From Pseudomonadota bacterium (GTDB taxonomy: Bacteria; Pseudomonadota; Gammaproteobacteria; Steroidobacterales; Woeseiaceae), in the NCBI GenBank assembly GCA_022360335.1, contig JAKSCZ010000311.1:1-10798 (forward strand): a stretch of DNA of 10,798 bases. Direction: 5' to 3'. Positions 6,770 through 10,798 of this stretch are shown in pieces (the stretch's first letter is position 1; the number at the start of each line of letters is the position of its first letter). The notes beneath the pieces were generated by a model. It ran no database searches. It was not told the DNA's origin and was given only the letters and a program-made list of their open reading frames with translations. The position numbers and the translations under genes were made by a program.

Positions 6770-8055
6770 CCGAGGTGCATGCCGATGCCGCGGCTGGCCA
6801 TAAAGGCCATCAGCGCGAACCACAGGCCGTGATTGCCGAAGGATTGCGTCAGGTACCACGCCGGCAGGAACACGGCGACGGCCGAGAACAGCATGATATT
6901 GCGCATCTCGCGCGCGCGGGTCATGCCGACATAGACGCCGTCGTAGAGGAAGCACCAGACCGAGATGAGCGGCGAAGCGATCAGCCACGGCAGGTACACG
7001 GTCGCGGTTTCCCGGACGTCGGGGAGGTCGGTCAGGACGTTGACGATCGACCCGCCGGTGAAGGCGTAGACGAGCGCAAAACCGGCAGCGAAGATCAGGG
7101 ACCAGCGCAGCGTCAGCCTGACCGCGTGCTCCAGCGATTCCTGCTTGTCTTCGCCGACCGCCTTGCCGACCAGCGCCTCCGCAGCGTGCGCGATCCCGTC
7201 GAGACCGAATGCGGTGAGATGCTGGAAATTCATGAGCACGGCATTGGCGGCGAGGACCGCGGGGCCGAGGCGGGCTCCCTGTGCGGTGACGAAGGCCAGC
7301 GTGCACATGAGCACGATCGTGCGCAGGAACAGGTTGGCGTTGACCGCGAAGAACGCCCGGTACGCCGACAGGTTGACGAGACGTGCGAGCGGCCAGCGTC
7401 CCTCGTGCCTGCGCAGCGCGGCGATTGCAAACGTGCCGCCGACGGCAAGTCCCGTGTACTCGGCGATGACCGACGCGAGCGCCACGCCTTCGACTTTCAT
7501 GCCGAGGACCACGACGAACAGCAGGTCGAGGACGATGTTGGTCGTGTTGATCGTCAGGAAGATCAGCAGCGGTACGCGGGCATTCTGGGTGCCCAGAAAC
7601 CAGCCGACGAGCGCGAAATTGGCGAGCGTGCCGGGGGCGCTCCAGACGCGGACGAAGAAATAGGTCGCCGCGTGCCGCTGCGTCTCGGCGTCGCCGCCGA
7701 GCAGGATGAGCGCGATCTTCGCGATCGGCGCCTGCAGCAGCAGTATCAGCACGGCGATCGCGAGGCCCACGATCAGCGCCTGGCCGAGCGAGACGCGCAA
7801 TCCGTCGTAGTCCCGCGCACCGTAGCCCTGCGCCGCGATCCCCGTCGTACCCATGCGCAGGAAGTTCATGCCCATGTACAGGAGCGAGAAGATCGTGGCG
7901 CCGATGGCGACTGCGCCGAGGTAGGCGGGGCTCTCGAGGTGTCCCGTGACGCCCGTGTCCACCATGCCGAGCAAGGGCACGGAGACGTTGGAGAGGATCA
8001 TCGGCGCCGCTATGCGCCAGACGTCGCGGTCGGTCGGCAGGCGGCGTTCGTTCAA
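6742..8055 (-). CDS. DinF-like MATE family efflux transporter
   Basis: This 437-residue polytopic protein resembles the DinF branch of MATE transporters. It has an N-terminal WRIAAPMILSNVSVPLLGMVDT helix with the VDTGVTGHLESPAYLGAVAIG segment, FLRMGTTGIAAQ, the GWFLGTQNARVPL loop, and in the second half AANAVLMNFQHLTAFGLDGIAHAAEALVG, which matches the conserved DinF-type helix 7-8 region. The substrate is unknown. The reading frame is open only from a TGA at 8077-8079, and the only sensible start is a TTG at 8053-8055, giving MNERRLPTDRDVWR; no Shine-Dalgarno sequence is obvious. This start lies 7 bases after the gcdH stop, so translation is probably coupled to gcdH in one transcript. The last 28 bases are antisense to the end of the first MATE gene. 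Confidence 0.92.
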   Translation of the reverse strand: MNERRLPTDRDVWRIAAPMILSNVSVPLLGMVDTGVTGHLESPAYLGAVAIGATIFSLLYMGMNFLRMGTTGIAAQGYGARDYDGLRVSLGQALIVGLAIAVLILLLQAPIAKIALILLGGDAETQRHAATYFFVRVWSAPGTLANFALVGWFLGTQNARVPLLIFLTINTTNIVLDLLFVVVLGMKVEGVALASVIAEYTGLAVGGTFAIAALRRHEGRWPLARLVNLSAYRAFFAVNANLFLRTIVLMCTLAFVTAQGARLGPAVLAANAVLMNFQHLTAFGLDGIAHAAEALVGKAVGEDKQESLEHAVRLTLRWSLIFAAGFALVYAFTGGSIVNVLTDLPDVRETATVYLPWLIASPLISVWCFLYDGVYVGMTRAREMRNIMLFSAVAVFLPAWYLTQSFGNHGLWFALMAFMASRGIGMHLGYRRAVIQT

Positions 8056-8062
8056 GCGCGCA

Positions 8063-9235
8063 TCAACCGAAGGCGTTCACACCGGTGAGTTCCTTGCCCA
8101 CGACGAGCTGGTGAATCGTCTCCGTGCCCTCGTAGGTAATGACGCTCTCGAGGTTGAGCATGTGCCTGACGGGCACGTATTCGGCGCTGATTCCCGAGCC
8201 GCCGAGGATGTCGCGCGCGTCACGCGCGATGTCGAGCGCCGCCCGGCAGTTGTTCCACTTGGCGAGCGAAACCTGCGTCGGTACGAGCCTGCCCTCGTCC
8301 TTCAGCCGGCCGAGGCGCAGCGCCAGCCATTGCGCCGTCGTGATGCGGCGCGCCATGTCGGCGAGCCGGACCTGGACGGTCTGCGTGTGCGAGATCGGCC
8401 TGCCGAACAGGACGCGATCCTGCGCATAGTTCAGCGCCTCGTCGAGACAGGCCTGCGCCGCGCCGATCACGCCCCAAGCGATGCCGTAGCGCGCCTGGGT
8501 CAGGCAGCTCAGCGGGCCCTTGAGCGTCGAGGTGCCCGGCAGCACGTTCTCTTTCGGCACGCGCACGTTGTCGAAGAACAGAGCGCCCGTCACCGAGGCG
8601 CGCAGCGAGAACTTGTTCTCGATCTCCTGTGCCTCGTAACCGGGCATGCCTTTCTCGACGATGAAGCCCTTGACGCCCTCGTCGGTTTTGGCCCAGACGA
8701 TCGCAGCGTCGGCGATGGTCGCATTCGTGATCCACATCTTGGAGCCGTTCAGGACCCAGTCGTCCCCGTCGCGTTTCGCGTGGGTCTTCATGTTGGCCGG
8801 GTCGGAGCCGCCCTGCGGCTCGGTCAGGCCGAAGCAGCCGATCGCCTCGCCGCGGGCCATGGCCGGGAGCCAGCGTGCTTTCTGCTCGTCGGAGCCGTAC
8901 GCGTGGATCGGGAACATCACGAGGCTCGATTGAACCGAGACGAAGCTCCTGAGCCCCGAGTCGCCGCGCTCGAGTTCCTGGCAGATCAGCCCGTAGCTGA
9001 CGGCGTTCATGCCGGCGCAGTCGTAGCCCTCGATGGAGCTGCCCAGCAGGCCCAGTCCGGCCACCTCGCCGACCAGGTGATCCGGGAATTCGTGTTTCTC
9101 GAACGCCTCGCGCATGACCGGGATGACGCGGTCGTCGACGAAGCGCGCCACGGTATCCCTGACCATGGCTTCCTCTTCCGAGAGTTCGGAGGATACGTCG
9201 AAGAGATCGAGGGGATCGAGTGCGGTGGTGCCCAT
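8063..9235 (-). CDS. gcdH: Glutaryl-CoA dehydrogenase
   Basis: This 390-residue FAD enzyme oxidises and decarboxylates glutaryl-CoA to crotonyl-CoA in lysine, tryptophan and glutarate breakdown. Beyond the general acyl-CoA dehydrogenase fold (GCFGLTEPQGGSDP at 133-146, WITNATIAD at 168-176, ALDIARDARDILGG at 333-346), it carries features specific to the glutaryl-CoA branch. These are ELERGDSGLRS at 87-97, where R96 corresponds to the substrate-carboxylate arginine (human Arg94), and FVSVQSSLVMFPI, FSLRAS and ARYGIAWGV. The catalytic base is E369 in ITYEGTETIHQ. Length and motifs match full-length bacterial and mitochondrial enzymes. The ATG at 9235 has AGGA 8 bases upstream. A -10-like TAGAAT lies upstream at 9269-9274. 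The downstream MATE gene begins 7 bases after the stop, which suggests co-expression. Confidence 0.94.
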   Translation of the reverse strand: MGTTALDPLDLFDVSSELSEEEAMVRDTVARFVDDRVIPVMREAFEKHEFPDHLVGEVAGLGLLGSSIEGYDCAGMNAVSYGLICQELERGDSGLRSFVSVQSSLVMFPIHAYGSDEQKARWLPAMARGEAIGCFGLTEPQGGSDPANMKTHAKRDGDDWVLNGSKMWITNATIADAAIVWAKTDEGVKGFIVEKGMPGYEAQEIENKFSLRASVTGALFFDNVRVPKENVLPGTSTLKGPLSCLTQARYGIAWGVIGAAQACLDEALNYAQDRVLFGRPISHTQTVQVRLADMARRITTAQWLALRLGRLKDEGRLVPTQVSLAKWNNCRAALDIARDARDILGGSGISAEYVPVRHMLNLESVITYEGTETIHQLVVGKELTGVNAFG

Positions 9236-9268
9236 TTCGAAGGTCCTGCTGTAATTGAGCGGGCGTAG

Positions 9269-9274
9269 ATTCTA
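9269..9274 (-). promoter_or_regulatory. Possible -10 element for gcdH
   Basis: On the minus strand TAGAAT matches the sigma-70 -10 consensus at five of six bases. A start about 7 bases downstream would give a leader of roughly 27 bases before the gcdH ATG. No good -35 hexamer is found 16-18 bases upstream, so an activator or an extended contact would be needed. It lies in the 68-base gap after the DUF962 gene on the same strand; read-through from that gene is an alternative. Confidence 0.35.
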
Positions 9275-9303
9275 GACCAAGTGGGCGGGTTCTGCGCGGC
9301 TAT

Positions 9304-9771
9304 TCAGAACGGCACGCGGAAGCGTTTGTAGAGCACCGACAGCAGCCATACGGGCCCGATCATCATGAGCTGGAAGTCCTGCAGCACGGCAGCCGCGATG
9401 CCCGGCCCGCGGCGGCCCAGCCAGAGGCCGACCGTCCCGGCGGTGAGCAAGCCGACCGAGACGCCGAGCTGGGGGTAGGCGGATTGCACGAGCCAGACGT
9501 GGATGGCGGCTATTCCGAGCAGGAACGGCAGCATGCCGATCGCGAGTGACAACGAGATGATGAAATAGTAGATGGCGGTCGCCATCAGGAAGGCGCTGCC
9601 CCAGTTGAGCAGCGGTGAGATCTCGGCGAACCGGGCGGGCGCCGGCAGGTACCAGAGCAGGCCGACCGTGCCGAGCACGATCATGGGAGCCGCGGCCCAG
9701 TAGACCACGGGGTTACGGAGGTCCCGGTGATTCGCCTCGTAGCGTGCCAGCCAGCCGTCGATTTCGGACAT
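9304..9771 (-). CDS. DUF962/Mpo1-like small membrane protein
   Basis: This 155-residue protein has four or five hydrophobic segments (about residues 22-43, 53-72, 74-95, 103-118 and 130-147). The order of motifs resembles DUF962, the family of yeast Mpo1, a 2-hydroxy fatty acid dioxygenase: an N-terminal WLARYEANHRDLRNP, a central NW followed by AIYYF, a LAIGMLPFLL helix and a C-terminal QDFQLMMIGPVWLL. Only two histidines are present (H15 and H91). Where relatives have IHW after the N-terminal motif, this protein has VYW (Y24). Where they have a GH-x-x-E-G-x-x-P segment, it has GRRGPG (R120). If metal binding depends on those histidines, enzyme activity is doubtful; this comparison is from memory of the family. 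The ATG at 9771 fits the family start but has no clear ribosome site. It is divergent from the OmpA lipoprotein gene. Confidence 0.7.
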   Translation of the reverse strand: MSEIDGWLARYEANHRDLRNPVVYWAAAPMIVLGTVGLLWYLPAPARFAEISPLLNWGSAFLMATAIYYFIISLSLAIGMLPFLLGIAAIHVWLVQSAYPQLGVSVGLLTAGTVGLWLGRRGPGIAAAVLQDFQLMMIGPVWLLSVLYKRFRVPF

Positions 9772-9850
9772 GGATCACAGTTTACGCGCAATCCGCGACT
9801 TCACCGAACGCAAGCTCGTCGATTAAGTCTGTGTTCAGGTACGCGGCGTT

Positions 9851-9856
9851 TACAAT
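9851..9856 (+). promoter_or_regulatory. Probable -10 element of the OmpA-domain lipoprotein gene
   Basis: TACAAT matches the sigma-70 -10 consensus at five of six bases and would start transcription near 9863, about 35 bases before the ATG at 9898. No good -35 is seen at 16-18 bases spacing (the region reads TCTGTG or similar). The 126-base spacer 9772-9897 is shared with the divergent DUF962 gene, for which I see no convincing promoter. Confidence 0.45.
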
Positions 9857-9897
9857 GCACACGGGTTCGCAGTACCACGCAAGCGAGAGGAACATCC

Positions 9898-10599
9898 ATG
9901 AACGAACGAACGGGAAAGACCGTTCTGGCACTGGCCGCGGCGATGGTCTTTGTCAGCGGCTGCAAGACCCTCGATGCCTATACGCGCGAGGAGAAGACGA
10001 GCAGCGCCGCCAGGGGCGCACTGATCGGTGCCGGAATCGGCGCCGTGGTCGGCCTGATCTCGGGCGACGACGCGGTCGAGCGGCGCCAGCACGCGCTGAT
10101 CGGCGCCGGTATCGGCGCGCTGGCAGGCGGCGCCGTCGGCTACTACATGGACAGGCAGGAAGCGGCACTGCGTGCCGAACTGGAAGGCACGGGCGTCAGC
10201 GTTTACCGTGACGGCGACTACATCACGCTGAACATGCCGGGCAACGTCACGTTCGCCACGGACAGCTCGGACCTGAGTCCGGCCTTCTTCGAGGTGCTGA
10301 ATTCCGTCGGCAAGGTGCTCGACGAATACGATCGGACCGTCGTCGAGGTTGCGGGTCATACGGACAGCACGGGCTCGGACCGTTACAACCAGGGCCTGTC
10401 GGAACGTCGCGCCACCTCGGTTGCGGCCTACCTGCAGGGCCGGGGCGTGATCCGCGAGCGCCTGATTACGCTCGGTATGGGCGAGGCTCGCCCGGTGGCC
10501 GACAACGGCACCGCGGCCGGGCGCCAGGCGAATCGCCGCGTCGAGATTACGCTGGTGCCGCACGCGGTAGGAGGGCCTTCAGGCCCGAATCGCGGCTAA
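9898..10599 (+). CDS. OmpA-domain lipoprotein with glycine zipper (YiaD-like)
   Basis: This 233-residue outer-membrane lipoprotein is predicted to bind peptidoglycan. The N-terminal signal ends in VSGC with lipidated C22; the next residue is Lys, which favours the outer membrane over retention in the inner membrane. Residues 40-81 form a glycine-zipper pair (ALIGAGIGAVVG and ALIGAGIGALAGGAVG) likely to insert in or lie on a membrane. The OmpA C-terminal domain (about 110-222) has VAGHTDSTGS with D156, the GLSERRA helix with R171 and NRRVEI, the usual residues that hold the peptide of peptidoglycan. The ATG at 9898 has AGAGGAA about 6 bases upstream. The last ten residues (VGGPSGPNRG) and the stop are encoded by a REP doublet. 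This looks like a general YiaD-type protein. It could instead be the OmpA partner of the sortase system (PdsO), but it lies 5.8 kb from the sortase gene. Confidence 0.9.
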   Translation: MNERTGKTVLALAAAMVFVSGCKTLDAYTREEKTSSAARGALIGAGIGAVVGLISGDDAVERRQHALIGAGIGALAGGAVGYYMDRQEAALRAELEGTGVSVYRDGDYITLNMPGNVTFATDSSDLSPAFFEVLNSVGKVLDEYDRTVVEVAGHTDSTGSDRYNQGLSERRATSVAAYLQGRGVIRERLITLGMGEARPVADNGTAAGRQANRRVEITLVPHAVGGPSGPNRG

Positions 10600-10611
10600 A
10601 GCCGCTCCCAC
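10567..10611. repeat. Inverted REP doublet (REPIN-like), also a possible bidirectional terminator
   Basis: Two 20-base REP-like units face each other. The plus-strand unit (10567-10586) begins GTAGGAG and folds as GGGCCT-TC-AGGCCC. The minus-strand unit (10611-10592) begins GTGGGAG and folds as GCGGCT-TT-AGCCGC. The units match at 14 of 20 positions, and four of the six differences form two compensated base pairs in the stem. The GTAG/GTGG heads can also pair with each other (six of seven pairs), giving a three-stem structure. A 5' GTAG-type tetranucleotide plus a palindrome is the hallmark of REPs moved by RAYT transposases. It covers the last codons and TAA (10597-10599) of the lipoprotein gene and ends 3 bases before the rpoH stop, so it may terminate both transcripts. 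No T-tract follows on either strand. Confidence 0.8.
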
Positions 10612-10614
10612 GGG

Positions 10615-10798
10615 TCAGACGGCCATCGCGTTGCGCATCTTTTTGATCGCGTTGGCTTCGAGTTGGCGAATGCGCTCGGCCGAGATGCCGTACTCGTCGG
10701 CGAGTTCGTGCAGCGTCTTTTTGCTGTCCGTCAGCCAGCGTGCCTCGATGATGCGGCGGGCACGGTCGTCGAGAATGTTCAGCGCGGCGGCCATGCGC
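10615..10798 (-). CDS. rpoH: RNA polymerase sigma-32 factor RpoH, C-terminal part (cut by window edge)
   Basis: These are the last 60 residues of a sigma factor, read on the minus strand and open to the window edge. ILDDRARRIIEARWLTDSK matches the start of region 4 in heat-shock sigma factors. LHELADEYGISAERIRQLEA is the region 4.2 helix-turn-helix that contacts the -35 element, followed by NAIKKMRNAMAV. The segment closely follows E. coli RpoH (ARWL...[23 protein letters not shown]), including the RxRARWL-like stretch that separates sigma-32 from RpoD and RpoS. The gene is convergent with the lipoprotein gene, with the REP doublet between. Regions 1-3 are outside the window, so regulation of RpoH level cannot be judged. 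Confidence 0.93.
   Translation of the reverse strand, partial: RMAAALNILDDRARRIIEARWLTDSKKTLHELADEYGISAERIRQLEANAIKKMRNAMAV

Noticed and set aside
5347..8088. Very long open frame on the plus strand across both MATE genes
   Set aside because: It runs through two well-supported transporter genes in other frames, and its translation is rich in Arg, Asp and Gln with no domain. It is a GC-rich shadow.
9780..9860. Minus-strand promoter for the DUF962 gene (TAAACT near the start)
   Set aside because: The hexamer match is only four of six, it has no -35 at acceptable spacing, and it lies almost on the start codon.

Overview
This is a GC-rich window from a proteobacterium, most likely a marine or sediment gammaproteobacterium. 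The evidence is a proteobacterial dedicated sortase (Pds) locus, a 3' rpoH fragment with a typical gammaproteobacterial C-terminus, and a GTAG-type REP doublet. I cannot name a genus from the sequence. Coding density is very high and no stretch over 300 bases lacks a gene. There is no phage, insertion sequence, CRISPR array, tRNA or rRNA.

Positions 1-4126 hold the core of a Pds locus. On the minus strand, response regulator pdsR (686-1378) is followed by the 5' part of histidine kinase pdsS (671 down to the window edge). Divergently, on the plus strand, lie the single sortase substrate, a secreted VIT-VWA protein with a C-terminal sorting signal (1498-3564), and the class GN sortase itself (3548-4126), which overlaps its substrate gene by 17 bases. 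The 119-base divergent spacer (1379-1497) must hold the promoters of both arms. The inferred logic is that PdsS senses an extracytoplasmic cue, PdsR controls transcription, and the sortase processes one surface or periplasmic protein.

Positions 4136-9235 are metabolism and export. They hold a thiolase (minus, 4136-5341), a MATE transporter (plus, 5441-6769), a second DinF-like MATE transporter (minus, 6742-8055) that overlaps the first tail to tail by 28 bases, and glutaryl-CoA dehydrogenase gcdH (minus, 8063-9235), whose stop codon is only 7 bases before the TTG start of the second MATE gene. GcdH and the thiolase could act at different steps of glutaryl-CoA to acetyl-CoA breakdown, but they are not in one operon.

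Positions 9304-10798 hold a small DUF962/Mpo1-like membrane protein (minus), then divergently an OmpA-domain lipoprotein with a glycine zipper (plus, 9898-10599), and the end of rpoH (sigma-32, minus, 10615 to the edge). A 45-bp doublet of inverted REP elements sits between the last two and supplies the final codons and the stop codon of the lipoprotein gene.

The most noteworthy points are the Pds locus without an adjacent PdsO, a non-canonical FPATA sorting motif, a carbohydrate-binding-like sensor in PdsS, the REP doublet with compensatory changes that overlaps a coding end, and a DUF962 protein that seems to lack conserved histidines. Nothing here is clearly a wholly undescribed system.
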